The notes: generated from the sequence alone by a model not told the origin. Shown: positions 37,280-47,735, counted from the stretch's first letter. The stretch is DNA of 64,000 nucleotides from Pristionchus mayeri (GCA_036245805.1 BTRK01000005.1:35445469-35509468); one strand, 5' to 3'. Made by a program: numbers and translations.

Positions 37280-37584
37280 TTCTGTAATGAGCCTTAAGAG
37301 AATTCTTGTTAGGCATTCAACGCAAATAATTGCGGATATAAAGAATTAGGCTATATTCGAAAATAGCATCAAGCAGGTGTTGAACCAATTTTCTTTCACA
37401 GAAATCACAGAAAATACAAAATATTTTTATCCGTTAAACGTGCAAAGTTTTTTATAAGAACTGAAACAAGGAAATTCGACAACTGGTCAGACAACAACTA
37501 GAAATAAGAGACACATCAAACTTATTTAGATTACAGGAATTGATCAGAATATTGATCGCCAAATCTTCGATCAACGAAGTATCC

Positions 37585-37770
37585 TCAGGCCAGTTTCGTC
37601 ATCGTTTCGCATATTTCTCCCTCCATTCCATTAGAGAAATTGGCTAAATCGAGAGATGGCTGACAGTATTATTCAGCCCATTATTTTTTTTGAAAGGCAA
37701 ATCTTCAGCGTCGAAGCCAGCTCTGTGAGACTAGTGAACGAGTTGAGGCAGTGGTCCTGGAACGAAAGGT
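37585..37770 (-). pseudogene. MATH-BTB C-terminal remnant
   Basis: Two minus-strand exons match the last two exons of the adjacent genes: DHCLNSFTSLTELASTLK (about 37705-37758) and LDLANFSNGMEGEICETMTK (37585-37660). Nothing upstream matches, and a composite transposon begins at 37961. It is the tail of a third tandem copy that has lost the rest. Confidence 0.7.
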
Positions 37771-37960
37771 CACTTCTCTAATCGCAGTTCTCGTTCCGAA
37801 TGATAAAAGTAAAGATGCAGCCACGTTAAGCGATTTTACAGTCGTCAAGAGACGACTACGCTAGGTGGTTTAGTGCGGTGAGGCGGGCTACTTCTACGAC
37901 TACGTATCCCTGCTGTCCAAAGTGCTTCTAGGTAACGTTAACTTTCGCGACCGATGTCAC

Positions 37961-40914
37961 GGTGATAAGACATCTCGGAAAAAACATTTCGGAAATTGAC
38001 ATTTCGGAAAAGGACATTTCGGAAATTTGGCAAAATTCCAAGAGCGCGCACATGACTTTCAAAGCTATTTTCTCCTGATTAAAATATTATTTTTGTTTTT
38101 CTTTTTATCAATTACAATATAAATCAGGTATAAGTATATGATAAAAACAAGAAAATTGCACGAGAGTGGATTTTCAGTGTCAATCAATCAATCAATCAAG
38201 TTTATCACGTCAGGCGATTAACACCAGATGAGGAATAGGTCTATTCTTCGGCAGTTGCATGCCACCAGTTCGCGCCAAGGGATCTTCTTAGGTCATCTTT
38301 CCATCGCGCTCTAGGTTGTCCTTGGGGGCGGGTCTTGTTGTAAGGGACCCAGTCTGTAGATGCGCGGCTCCACTGGTCAAATCCCATGCGTCCCAGCTTC
38401 CGAGCCCACTTAGTCTTCCTTCTGAGCGCTTCTTCATTCCAGTCGCGCAGGTTGGTCGCTTTGCGGATGTTCTCGTTCCTCCATCGATCTCGTAAGCTGA
38501 TTCCAAGCATTTTCCGCTCCATCTTACGCTGCGTCACGCTAAGTCTCTCCTTCTCACTTGCTCGCAGTGCCCAAAGCTCGCTCCCATAGAGTACTGTAGA
38601 AGAGACGCAGCTCTCAAATAGTCGTCGTCTAGTCTTCATAGGAAGCAACCTTGTGGAAAGGAGGTGGGACAATTTACTCCAGGCGAACCATCCCAAGCGA
38701 ATCCTATGTTCAACTTCAGCCAGGTGATCGAGGGGGAGGGTGATTCTTCCTCCAAGATAGGTTGCAGAATCGGCGAAATTGAACACTTGATTATTGATGA
38801 TGATTGGGGCTCGGGTTGTTGTACATGATGTAAGGAGCACTGTCTTTCCTGAGTTAACTTCCAATCCGACACGAGCACATGAATCCATCAGTTTCCGCAA
38901 CATTCTTTCAAGTTCGGGGCGTGTCTTGGCAACGAGAACCACGTCGTCAGCGTATTCGAGGTGGATTAAATTTCTTCCATCGATCCTCAGTCCATCTTGC
39001 TCCCAGTCTATGTCGTTCATTGCTTGTCTCAAAACGGCATTGAATAGGCTGGGGGAGAGAGTATCTCCTTGGCGGACGCCTCTTCTCACATTCACTTCGA
39101 CGAACTCCTCGTTGACTCGAATTCTTGTGGTGGATGACTCGTACAAACGTCTCAGAAGATGGATCAGTGTGGGGTGTACTCCGAAGGTCCAGAGAGCTTG
39201 CCAGACTGCACTCCACTCAACACAATCGAACGCCTTGCGAAAGTCGACAAAACCGAGGTACAAGGGAATACCGAACTCATGTGTTCGTTCAACAATCTGT
39301 TTGACGGTGTGAAGGTTATCGAGAGTGCTATGTCCTCTGCGGAAACCAGTCTGGGTGGGAGACTCTGTTTCTCCTAGCGTCCTTTCGATTCTTTTCAAAA
39401 TCACGCGCGTACATGTCTTGAGAGTGACGGTGAGTAGCGAGATAGGTCGAAAGTTATTGATGAGGGAAGGGTCCCCTTTCTTGTGTAGAAGTGAGACGAC
39501 AGCTTGGACCATATCTTCAGGAACTTGATCTCCAGACACTAGGTGATTGAGTAGATCAGAAAGGAATGGAGCAAGGTGAGCTCTCGAATGGTAGAGCATA
39601 TCGGGGAGAACACCATCTGAACCAGCAGAGTGACCACACTTGAGATGAGAGAGGGCATCATAGGTCTCATCAGGAAGGAAAGGAGGGAGAGAATCGATAG
39701 ATTGGGAAGGGATGGCAAGAGGAAGCTGCACTGCTGGCTGGTAGATGGACCCGAAGAAACTTTGGACCGCAGTCTTAGTTGCAACTTGTGAAAGAGCACC
39801 GGTGACCGGGTCCGGAACTTGAAGTCTCTTGCGGTAGGAGTGAAGATTCAACATTGCTTTGACTATGCTTCTTCCTTTGCGTACTGCTTCTATCGCTTGG
39901 CTTTCTTTCCTTCTCTTGATATCCGTGATGATGCTGGTTCTGGCCATTTTGCAAGAGATGGAGAAGGCGACATTGGATTGTGGAATTGATCGAAGGAGAT
40001 GTCGCTGGGCCAGGAGGTTTTGGGTTGCAGGGGAGATCCAGGGTGGGGACTGCTTCTTCTTCCAACAGTTTGTTGCAGCCGTCTTTGCAAACGCTTGTAT
40101 CTTGTAAAAGGCGTCTGTGGCTGAGGTCGGGCGAGCAAGGGGCATCGATGCGAGAAGACTCGCATTGGCAGTAAAAGCGACTTTATCGAAGACCAGTCGC
40201 TCCCTGCATCTTTTATGCCGCACCTTGTTGGGAAGAGAGAGGGCGAGTCGGACGAGGCGATGATCCGAGTTGAAATGGAAGTTTCCGACGACACCACAGT
40301 TGACAACTCGTGCTGTGATGGGCGAAGCAACGAAATCAATTTGGTTGAATGTGGTGCCGTTGGGCGATCGCCAAGTCCAGATCCTGCCCCGACGCCGTTT
40401 GGGGAAGGTGTTTTGAATGCGCAACTTGTTCCGTACGCAGGTCTCTGTGAAAGAGCGCCCACGTGAGTTCGGGGTCGGAGAAGCAAATTCGCCGACAAAT
40501 CTTTCATTGCCAGGCTCCTTTGCAACTCTACAGTTGAAATCCCCGACCAAGATTGGCATGAATCCCATCGGAGTGCTCTGCAGCGCGGCTTCTACTTGGT
40601 CAAGGAAGTCGTCGTATACGGCGTCATCATATGTTGATGTTGGGGCGTAGGCATTGACCAGGAAGAGCTTGTGTTGAGGCAGTTGCAAGGTTGCAATACG
40701 GTCCGATAGTCCTTGAAACACTGCTCCTTTTGCGAGCGTCGGTTGAAGCAAGAAAGCGACTCCATTTCTTGCGGTGGCACCTCCCGAGTGAAAAACGACG
40801 ATGCCTGAGGCCGCAAGATTGAAGGAAGCTAAACCCACAATCCTGGCCTCCTGGACAGCAACGACGTGAGTGTGTAAAGTTTCCGAAATGTTTTTTCCGA
40901 GTTGTCTTATCACC
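37961..40914. mobile_element. Mutator-like MITE with an RTE retrotransposon inside it
   Basis: The ends GGTGATAAGACATCTCGG and CCGAGTTGTCTTATCACC are inverted and flanked by the direct repeat GATGTCAC (37953-37960 and 40915-40922). The left subterminal part ('gagcgcgcaca...tttctcctgattaaaat') matches the MITE at 56216-56626. Everything between about 38170 and 40885 is an RTE element, so a MITE landed first and the retrotransposon entered it later. Confidence 0.75.
38170..40885 (-). mobile_element. RTE-clade non-LTR retrotransposon, 5' truncated
   Basis: A single minus-strand frame encodes endonuclease and reverse transcriptase. The 3' end is followed by (TCAA)n-like repeats at 38177-38200, a tail type usual for RTE elements. 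The 5' end runs straight into MITE sequence at about 40885, with no untranslated leader and no ATG, so the copy is truncated. Confidence 0.75.
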
Positions 40915-40961
40915 GATGTCACTACCAATTTTACCGACCCCGGGGCCCAGGCGGGGATCAA
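38241..40961 (-). CDS. RTE endonuclease/reverse transcriptase ORF
   Basis: An uninterrupted frame of about 900 residues, stop at 38241. The N-terminal third is an APE-type endonuclease with the block VVAVQEARI (catalytic E), NAYAP, GDFNCRV and SDHRLVRLAL. The reverse transcriptase has SLLHKKGD, NNFRPISLL, GFRRGHSTLDNLHTVKQIV, LGFVDFRKAFD, GVRQGDTLSPSLFNAVL and the active site YADD. The C-terminal region TVLYGSELWAL and WARKLGRMG is typical of RTE-1-like proteins. The first 25 or so residues of the open frame derive from MITE sequence, and the frame opens at a TTG, not an ATG, so initiation is lost. The absence of stops in more than 2.6 kb indicates a recent insertion. Confidence 0.85.
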   Translation of the reverse strand: MIPAWAPGSVKLVVTSVIRQLGKNISETLHTHVVAVQEARIVGLASFNLAASGIVVFHSGGATARNGVAFLLQPTLAKGAVFQGLSDRIATLQLPQHKLFLVNAYAPTSTYDDAVYDDFLDQVEAALQSTPMGFMPILVGDFNCRVAKEPGNERFVGEFASPTPNSRGRSFTETCVRNKLRIQNTFPKRRRGRIWTWRSPNGTTFNQIDFVASPITARVVNCGVVGNFHFNSDHRLVRLALSLPNKVRHKRCRERLVFDKVAFTANASLLASMPLARPTSATDAFYKIQAFAKTAATNCWKKKQSPPWISPATQNLLAQRHLLRSIPQSNVAFSISCKMARTSIITDIKRRKESQAIEAVRKGRSIVKAMLNLHSYRKRLQVPDPVTGALSQVATKTAVQSFFGSIYQPAVQLPLAIPSQSIDSLPPFLPDETYDALSHLKCGHSAGSDGVLPDMLYHSRAHLAPFLSDLLNHLVSGDQVPEDMVQAVVSLLHKKGDPSLINNFRPISLLTVTLKTCTRVILKRIERTLGETESPTQTGFRRGHSTLDNLHTVKQIVERTHEFGIPLYLGFVDFRKAFDCVEWSAVWQALWTFGVHPTLIHLLRRLYESSTTRIRVNEEFVEVNVRRGVRQGDTLSPSLFNAVLRQAMNDIDWEQDGLRIDGRNLIHLEYADDVVLVAKTRPELERMLRKLMDSCARVGLEVNSGKTVLLTSCTTTRAPIIINNQVFNFADSATYLGGRITLPLDHLAEVEHRIRLGWFAWSKLSHLLSTRLLPMKTRRRLFESCVSSTVLYGSELWALRASEKERLSVTQRKMERKMLGISLRDRWRNENIRKATNLRDWNEEALRRKTKWARKLGRMGFDQWSRASTDWVPYNKTRPQGQPRARWKDDLRRSLGANWWHATAEE

Positions 40962-42240
40962 ACTCGGACAATTGAATTACGAGCGGCGCCTCACACCATT
41001 GTCCCACCCACTTTCCGAAATAATGGGAACACGATGATAAAAGTATTTGGATACTGCGAGGGAAGCGAGTATGTGCAGGTGAGCTAATGTCAGCATCTTC
41101 ACTACATCGAACACACTCGACAAAGTGAGGTGTTTCACCGAGAGCTCCAACACGGATTAAAAAGTTCTGGACTATAATTAACGACTGAAAACTTAGTATT
41201 TAGTCTCCTTCAATCGCTTGTCTCGCCCATTTCGATCCATCACGTGAACCGGCTCGGTCTCGTTCGTGGAACAGTCCAGTCATCATATTTATCCCGAGGT
41301 CAATGGTCTTGCAGGAGGGTGACTTGGTGTGGTGGGGATTGGGATCTTCGGTCTCAGAGCGTCGTTAGGTCAAGGGATGGGGTATTCTTGGGATCTCCGT
41401 TGAGCATTGAAGTAGATAATCCTGCCGCCGAACACCTGACTTGCGCCGTTTAGGAACTCACAACGCAGTCTTGAGCGGGACTTTTTTGACGGTAGATCAC
41501 TCGAGTCGATGAGAATCCGTCCGTGCTCCTCCTCTTGAAGTGTACCAAGTAGGCGATACTCTTCGGGTTGCCCAAGCTGACGGGAGAGGATTCCCCAAAC
41601 TAGGTCGGAAAAGAGCGGGGTCCGGGACGACCGCCCATAACGAGCGCTAGAAAGGAGAAAAGTACAGTCATCCTGTCGAATTGGACTGGTATTTCTATGA
41701 CGAGCCCTACTTCGAGAATGAGAAGTATCTGTACCTTCATCTCTATCAGGTCTATCGGACAATATATTAACGCTCACCAAGGCTCACCAAGGCTTGAGAT
41801 CGGCCTTCTATTTACAGGGCAAAACGGGTGGCTTCACCTAGACTCGCTCGTTGCTTTCCAGCCAGATGCCATTGAGGCTGTAGTCTCGTTCGGTGACAGG
41901 CGAAAGCACGAATGACGTCTGCATTATCTGAATCTCTGTTAGATCTTTTCAACATGCTGTTCAAATATTTTGTCCACTGCAACTCTCATATAGCGAATAC
42001 TAAGGTTTTATCTCCAGCTTATCAAATATAATAAATAATCATACCTGTTCACGAGAACAATCGAAGGAGAGGTGGTCTTTCCTTCTGAGAAAAAAAGAAG
42101 TAGTTTTTCGAAGCGCGCGAGTGCTATCATTTTTGTAAATTCATGATCACAAAGGTATAATATATTTCAGGAATACAAAGCAATACATATCGGTGCACTG
42201 TAATATATATATCCGTTGTAGGTGGCGGGATACCGTAGTA
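40930..42240. other. unassigned region, a possible plus-strand exon and a tRNA-like stretch
   Basis: At 41660-41745 the plus strand reads SHPVELDWYFYDEPYFENEK without stops and then meets a GT. A frame at 41810-41915 reads NGWLHLDSLVAFQPDAIEAV to a stop. They may be exons of an unknown gene. At about 40935-41010 the minus strand has GAGTTTGATCCCCGCC, a B-box-like text after TGGTGTGAGGCGCC, possibly a degenerate tRNA. I could not fold it into a convincing cloverleaf. Confidence 0.35.
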
Positions 42241-43491
42241 TTAGGTTGAATAGAAAGTCTTTATCCACTTTTTATTTCCCTTCTTCTGACAATAAAGCAC
42301 AAGAGCAAAATCAAACATATGCACCATTGTTATCTACGACAAATCTCCAACGTTCAGGCAACTTATGGATTCCCTCCTTATAGAACCCATCTCGGCGCGA
42401 ATTAAAATATTGCTTGAGTGCGGCCTCGATCGCCCCACGGGAAGTGAAGGATCTCTGATCGAAATGACGGGTCAGATCTGAGAACAACCAATAATCCGAA
42501 GGGGCCAAGTCAGGAGAATACGGTGGATGAGGGAGAATCATCCAGCCATATTTGGACAGCTCCTGCTTGACCTGCCGTGCAACATGGGGTCGGGCGTTAT
42601 CGTGTTGATAGTACACTTTCTTGCCGTTCAGGGGAGATTGTGCGACTTTCTTCTTGAGATTCTGTAGTTGTTTCGTGTAGACGTCTCCAGTAATTGTCCG
42701 CCCCTCAGGTAGGAGTTCCCAGTAAATCGGGCCATCCACTCCCCACCAGACAGAGAGCAAGATTTTCTTGGGGTGAAGGTCAGGCTTTGCGACGTCCTGT
42801 GGGGTCTCATTGGCATCCACCCACTGTGCCCTCCTATGGTGATTCTCATAGTAGACCCACTTCTCGTCCCCTGTTATGAGACGGTCCAACCATCGATCTC
42901 CAGCGTGAAGAGTGAGTAGAGAAAGGGAATCGTCAACTCGGTGGTCAAGCTGGTCTTGGGTCAATTCGTGGGGTATGAAACGGCCTAGCTTCTTCTTCTT
43001 GCCAATGGAGACCAAACCATTTACGATGGTGCCTTGCGATACCCCAAGTGTGGATGCCATGTCGCGGGTGCTTTGGAAGGGATCCGATTCCACTACGATC
43101 CGTAGTGCATCCAAATCCAGCTCGGGTGGCCTCCCAGACCGGTCACGATCATCCATGGAAAAGTCCCCCTTCTCGAAGCGTTGGTACCAATTGCGTATGG
43201 TCTTGTAGTGAGGGGCATATGACTCGTAGACTTCAGCCAACTGACGTTCCGATTCCTTCATTGTAGTGTGAGAGAGGAATAAGAATAACAGAACGTTGCG
43301 GATGTGCAAGGCCGTGGGAACAAACATCGTGGTCTTACTAGTGGCAGAATGAAAAGATTGGAATGGGAGGTTGTTGACCACATAGTCCCTTTGTCATGTG
43401 TTATTCACTAGAGGCGAGGGAACACCAAAGGTATCCTGCACTGAGCAGTGATCGAGCAAAACAGTGGATAAAGACTTTCTATTCAACCTAA
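42241..43491 (-). mobile_element. mariner transposon, apparently complete
   Basis: It is 1251 bp with perfect inverted repeats of 29 bp, TTAGGTTGAATAGAAAGTCT and onward at both ends, and a TA target duplication (42239-42240 and 43492-43493). Length, ends and transposase all fit a full-length mariner. Perfect ends plus an open transposase frame point to a recent and perhaps still active copy. Confidence 0.92.
42311..43327 (-). CDS. mariner transposase (D,D34D)
   Basis: Cut-and-paste transposase. I start at the ATG at 43327, which gives 338 residues, close to the usual mariner length; an in-frame GTG 18 codons upstream is less likely. The N-terminal paired-type helix-turn-helix region includes RQLAEVYESYAPHYKTIRNW, then a second helix-turn-helix RDMASTLGVSQGTIVNGL. 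Catalytic residues are D in TGDEKWVYYE, D in QHDNARPHVA and D in SPDLAPSDYWLF, with exactly 34 residues between the last two. The linker motif before the catalytic domain is present as GRFIPHELT, close to WVPHEL. No stop or frameshift is seen. Confidence 0.93.
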   Translation of the reverse strand: MFVPTALHIRNVLLFLFLSHTTMKESERQLAEVYESYAPHYKTIRNWYQRFEKGDFSMDDRDRSGRPPELDLDALRIVVESDPFQSTRDMASTLGVSQGTIVNGLVSIGKKKKLGRFIPHELTQDQLDHRVDDSLSLLTLHAGDRWLDRLITGDEKWVYYENHHRRAQWVDANETPQDVAKPDLHPKKILLSVWWGVDGPIYWELLPEGRTITGDVYTKQLQNLKKKVAQSPLNGKKVYYQHDNARPHVARQVKQELSKYGWMILPHPPYSPDLAPSDYWLFSDLTRHFDQRSFTSRGAIEAALKQYFNSRRDGFYKEGIHKLPERWRFVVDNNGAYV

Positions 43492-43494
43492 TAT

Positions 43495-43752
43495 ATCGTC
43501 TCTCTTTTACACATGATTTCTCGTAGGTCAAAGAAAGTGAGAGAATACGCGATACACCTGCGCATTATGACAGAATAGGACGGCCGGAGAGGAGAGAGCG
43601 CGTTCTAGTCGCTGCGGGTTAGAGGACACAGGGGAGCGAGAGGGAGAGGGAGAGGAGCGCGAGAGCGTGGACCGTCCGCTGTACACTTTTAATGCACGGA
43701 GGCCGCAATTGTAAGCCCTCGTGCGGGTTCTATACTAGAGCCGGGAAGTTTA
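43495..43752. other. purine-rich repeat tract
   Basis: After the mariner there is a GAGAGG-rich stretch (43590-43670, 'gagagggagagggagagg') flanked by GGACGGCCGG and GGACCGTCCG. A similar tract is at 62150-62290. I see no exon. The truncated end of the minus-strand zinc-knuckle gene borders it. Confidence 0.45.
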
Positions 43753-43753
43753 C

Positions 43754-44760
43754 CTCTAGGTCGTACTCCACCGCCGCCGTTGGACATCCAACCTCTTCCT
43801 CGGAATCCTGGAATTGAAAATAAGTATCTCAGTCCTAAATATAAGCATTCCCGACTTGTAATTGTTCGATACTCATAGAAAGTATGGATATGATATCTCT
43901 TGATACTTGTTTAGCCAACCCAACTCACCACGACCGCAGAACACATTGTGCGCATGTCCTCTGATGGGCACCTCGTACACCTCTCTCGACACCGACACCT
44001 AGTATAAGAGAAAGTGCACGGCTCTCACGACAAATAGTGCTTTTCCACGCCCGTACCAACGCAGCACTCAGTCTACCCTGAGGTGATCAGTGACTTATGA
44101 GTGAGACTAACCGTCCGCGTTGTGTGTCTAGTATATTTGGAAATTATCTCTCTTCTTGAGACGAACGTAAAAAAAGTAAATAATGTGCTCAGACATTTCC
44201 TTAGAAAATACTATATTTATTAGAACAGAAAGGAACTAAACCTCTTATCGAGTTTCCACGGACCTCCCTGTCATAATCGATGCAAAATCTGTGCTCCATC
44301 TGTTTAGGACATTCGCTGCTACGGTGTTCCACGCTGTCACAATTGAAACATCCTGGAAAATATATTTTCGCACGCTTAAACTGTTTAACATCAGCGACTC
44401 GAAGTTTCTTGCGCAATAATGGAGGACTTACTTACGTTCTTTGGTGATATTAGTGTGTTCACCACCAGCTGCCATGTTATTGAAGTCTTCCGAATTCCCT
44501 CTTACTCCGAAGCACATCCGAATCGACTGCAAGAAAATGTTTTATACTTAAGAAATCTACACTAAATATTCGAAACTGCCATGTCGACTTATATGAAGAT
44601 GCAAAGGAGAAAAAGTGGCGTATTATATTTAAAATAGCATCTGAACGAACGAAATAATAATTCAAAAGGTATAACAACATGCAATAAATGAAATTTTCAG
44701 GTGGACGCGACAATAGCGGACCTGATTGAACCAAATTACGGTAGACTTCGGTTCGCTCAT
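43754..44760 (-). CDS. zinc-knuckle/RGG protein, GLH-like 5' fragment
   Basis: A minus-strand gene with consistent splicing. Exon 44722-44760 (MSEPKSTVIWFNQ) is followed by 44436-44526 (SIRMCFGVRGNSEDF to TNITKE). The exon from 44352 downward carries RCFNCDSVEHRSSECPKQ, a perfect CX2CX4HX4C knuckle. Exon 43929-43998 reads VSREVYEVPIRGHAHNVFCG, and exon 43754-43807 reads GFRGRGWMSNGGGGVRPR, an RGG-type stretch. Phases agree at every join. The knuckle matches the CFNC..EHRSSECP type of GLH helicases, but no helicase core follows, because the frame ends at a repeat tract. It may be a shortened RNA-binding protein or the remains of a helicase gene. The exon 3 donor (near 44298) is inferred. Confidence 0.6.
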
Positions 44761-45387
44761 TTTGCGATCGCTTCTGTGTTGCCGGCTTCTGTTTTCTCCT
44801 CGACTTCTCTTTTTATCTTGCGTTCACGTATTTTAGCCGTATTTTAACCTTTATCAGCTCCAATTTCATTCCAGGTGCCTGTCGAGCGTGAAGCGGTGCG
44901 AGGGAGCATCGAGACAGCCCCTTCTTTCCTCGAAAATCTGCTGAAAGGAGCGAAGTTAGTCGAATTTCGAGGCCGAACTCATCGAATACCGTCGAAATCT
45001 GCGTGCGCTCAAGGTGAAACCATATATTTATCAGAATATCCATTTGCTGAGGGCTTTAACTGTTTTGTATACTCACAGTAGAGTATGTTCTTCCGATTGG
45101 CATTGTAGTGTAACTTTTCTTTGCAAATGTGTATTTCTCTGCTGCCTTCCAATCTTCTATAATTAGTTTTCTTATATTTACTAGTTGATAGAAGTTAGAT
45201 ACGGTTTACACACGACTCCTGCTATTTTGGGTCATATTATTATACAACCGATGCTAGTGCATGAGACTTTCAGTAAGACAATCTTAATGCCAAATAGCTG
45301 CACCAAGAAGAGGCTTACTACTAGTTGACCAAATCTTTCAATTATTATCCATGATGTATCATTGCTTTGTCAATGTTCATATGCAGA

Positions 45388-47467
45388 ATGGCCGGAAAAT
45401 CCGACATCTTTCTTCGATGGGAAATCGATACTACAACGCTGAAATCGGAAAAGAAGGCATCGAAAGTGTTCAATGGGAAAGGATTCAGATGGTTGGTTAT
45501 ATTTAACGCGTTGTTTTCGATTAGTTAATTAATCAAATTTCGATTCAAAAATTGGAGTGGAGATAGGGTGAACGCTTTTTTTCAGGACTGCTGCAGTTCG
45601 AAAGTCGGATTTTCCTTCTTCCTCACCCGAAGCAGATTTCACTCTTTCGTGCGAAGTGGATCACAACTCATATTGGGATTGTAAAATGGAAGGAGCTATT
45701 TGTCTGCAAGATAGTCGAAGGAAATGGACTGAAATTGGAATGGTGCAAATTTTATTTATATGTGCAAATTTTCGTCTCATTAAATTATTGCTTTATTTTT
45801 CGTTTACTGCTGGAAAAAAATATATCGGAAAAAAATAACTTTATTTCAGTGCAAGCACTTTGATGAGAATAACGAAGGCATGTTTCTGGTCCATGACCGT
45901 GACGATAAAGTGTTCTGGAATGATCTTCTCAATCCAAAGGTACATTTTCATATCTAGCTTCTCTGAATTATGATTAGTTGTGATGAATATATTTTTCCAA
46001 TGAAATAATTGATATATCGGAATATTTTATAATTATGTGCAGGAATTCAACGTCAACAACAAAGTCACTGTGGATATTTATATTGATATCAATAGATCGG
46101 AAAGGTTCGCTGAAAAATATTACTATGCTCAAAATCTGGTGCGAATGGAGTTTTTTACTGAGATCCTAAGATCGAGCTTAGTAAGCCGTTCCTACAACCA
46201 CTCATTCCATGTGTGACATGAATGGGGCCAGTCAACTACGCTTAATTTTCTGAAAACTATTTAGAACTACTTTTTTTAAAAATCTTTTCTAGAGGCAGAA
46301 AGATTGGGGACCCTGGAATATTCGGTGCGCCTAACAACAAAAGTAACATCGTTTTGAAGATTGGAGAGAAAACGCTCCATGTATGCAAAGAGGTATTAGT
46401 GCCGGGGTTTTACAAATATTTCATGTCACTTTTTCAGTTCCTCGCTCTTCATTCTCCTGTATTCGATACTCTTTTCTTCCGTGATTTAGCTGAGAAGGGA
46501 AAGGATGAAGTGGAAATTAAGGATGTCTTCTACGAGGTTTGATTTATTTGTTTAAGCAATTGGTAGGAATATGTTTTTGTTTTTCTGTGTATTCTAAGAG
46601 TTTGTAATTCGGGCCTTCGTCTCTTCTTTTTTTTCCCACACTCTCTCGACCAGTATAGTGGCTAGAGAGTGTGTAAAATGAAGAGACCGTGGTATCGTTT
46701 CTCGAACTCTATTTATTTCTGAAGAAATGTTCCTCATAATAAGATTAAATATGCTTATTCTTTTTTTTGATTTTTGAAAAAAATAAACTATTTAGGATTA
46801 TTCTTTTTTTGATTTCGAAAAAATAAACTATTTAGGATTTCGTCTTCCTACTCCATGTGATCTACCCAGGCTTGGAGGAGATCATGCGTATGAATGATTA
46901 ATTCTTTAATGCTTTAGTTTAATTCCCATAAAACCAATTGTGATTATTCGGGCAAAGTCACGGAACAAAGCCATTCCAGATCGCAACGTGAAGTCTATTC
47001 TGAAGCTGGCGGATCGGTTCCAAATTGAGGTAAGAGAAAACCTATCTGTGAATTGTTTGCAATTTCGTTGTCCTTGAAAAAATTACTTCCAGCACTTGAT
47101 CAAACAATCGGAAAAGCATCTCACTCACTCGGACAGATTTGACATTGTGGATAAGCTGCTTTTGGCTGACAAGTATAGACTCACTGATCTCAAGGTTTGT
47201 TTCTTTGCATGGAATTGTAATCTAAATTCGATATCTCATGAGATATTTTGAACTTTTGAGTTGTATCATATTGGTGATTTGCAGAACCACTGCTTCGAGA
47301 GACTGAAGTCTGATCCCTTCGAGCAATTGAAACTGAAGGTTCTCTTCAAAGCAGCACTTATATTTCAGAAGAGTCATTATTTACAGGTGTCACTCGAGTT
47401 TCGTTTCTTCTCTGATGCCATGAAGGCTGATATCAGTACTGTCAGTGAATATCTGAGGCAGCCCTAA
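45388..47467 (+). CDS. MATH-BTB (BATH) protein, complete
   Basis: A plus-strand gene of about 11 exons, predicted CUL3 adaptor. The ATG at 45388 is one base after ATGCAG. Exon 1, 45388-45491, reads KSDIFLRWEIDTTTLKSEKK and ends in the split tryptophan seen in its relatives. MATH exons: 45585-45741 (FTLSCEVDHNSYWDCKMEG), 45851-45940 and 46042-46104 (NVNNKVTVDIYIDINRSE). BTB exons: 46293-46392 (SNIVLKIGEKTLHVCKE), 46437-46537 (LALHSPVFDTLFFRDLAEKG), then DFVFLLHVIYPGLEE, ILKLADRFQIE (to 47028), a helical exon to 47194 and the C-terminus to stop at 47465-47467. The VIYPGLEEIM exon uses a shorter loop than its relatives. A polyadenylation signal AATAAA is at 47566. Confidence 0.8.
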
Positions 47468-47539
47468 CAATTGTTGGTTCCGTTGTTATTATAAGTGCCC
47501 AGAAATCATTTATTGTTGTTTTGTTAACGATGTTTTTGT

Positions 47540-47735
47540 TTACTACTGTTGTCCCATTCGCAGTTAAATAAAGAAGTTCTGATGAATATTTTATCTAAGT
47601 GAAGCTGATGAGGTTCGCGGCCTTGTTATAATTCCTGCTTTTTCAGTCCACTTTTTTCGATTTACGTTTTGTTTGGTTTATAAACTGATATGATATTAAG
47701 CCATTTCGTTTTATGCCGATTGTATTTTCTTCAGT
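47540..47735 (+). promoter_or_regulatory. intercistronic element: AATAAA, conserved block, trans-splice acceptor
   Basis: After the MATH-BTB stop come AATAAAG (47566), then GAATATTTTATCTAAG and GATGAGGTTCGCGGCCTTGTT (47605-47630), then TTTTCTTCAG just before the next ATG. The same order and text occur at 62555-62731, including 'ggttcgcgaccttgtt'. Close spacing of two same-strand genes with a conserved block between the poly(A) signal and the acceptor is what an operon intercistronic region looks like. Operon status is inferred. Confidence 0.5.

Noticed and set aside
38794..39312. Plus-strand open frame of 172 codons
   Set aside because: Antisense shadow of the RTE reverse transcriptase frame, which has the real motifs.
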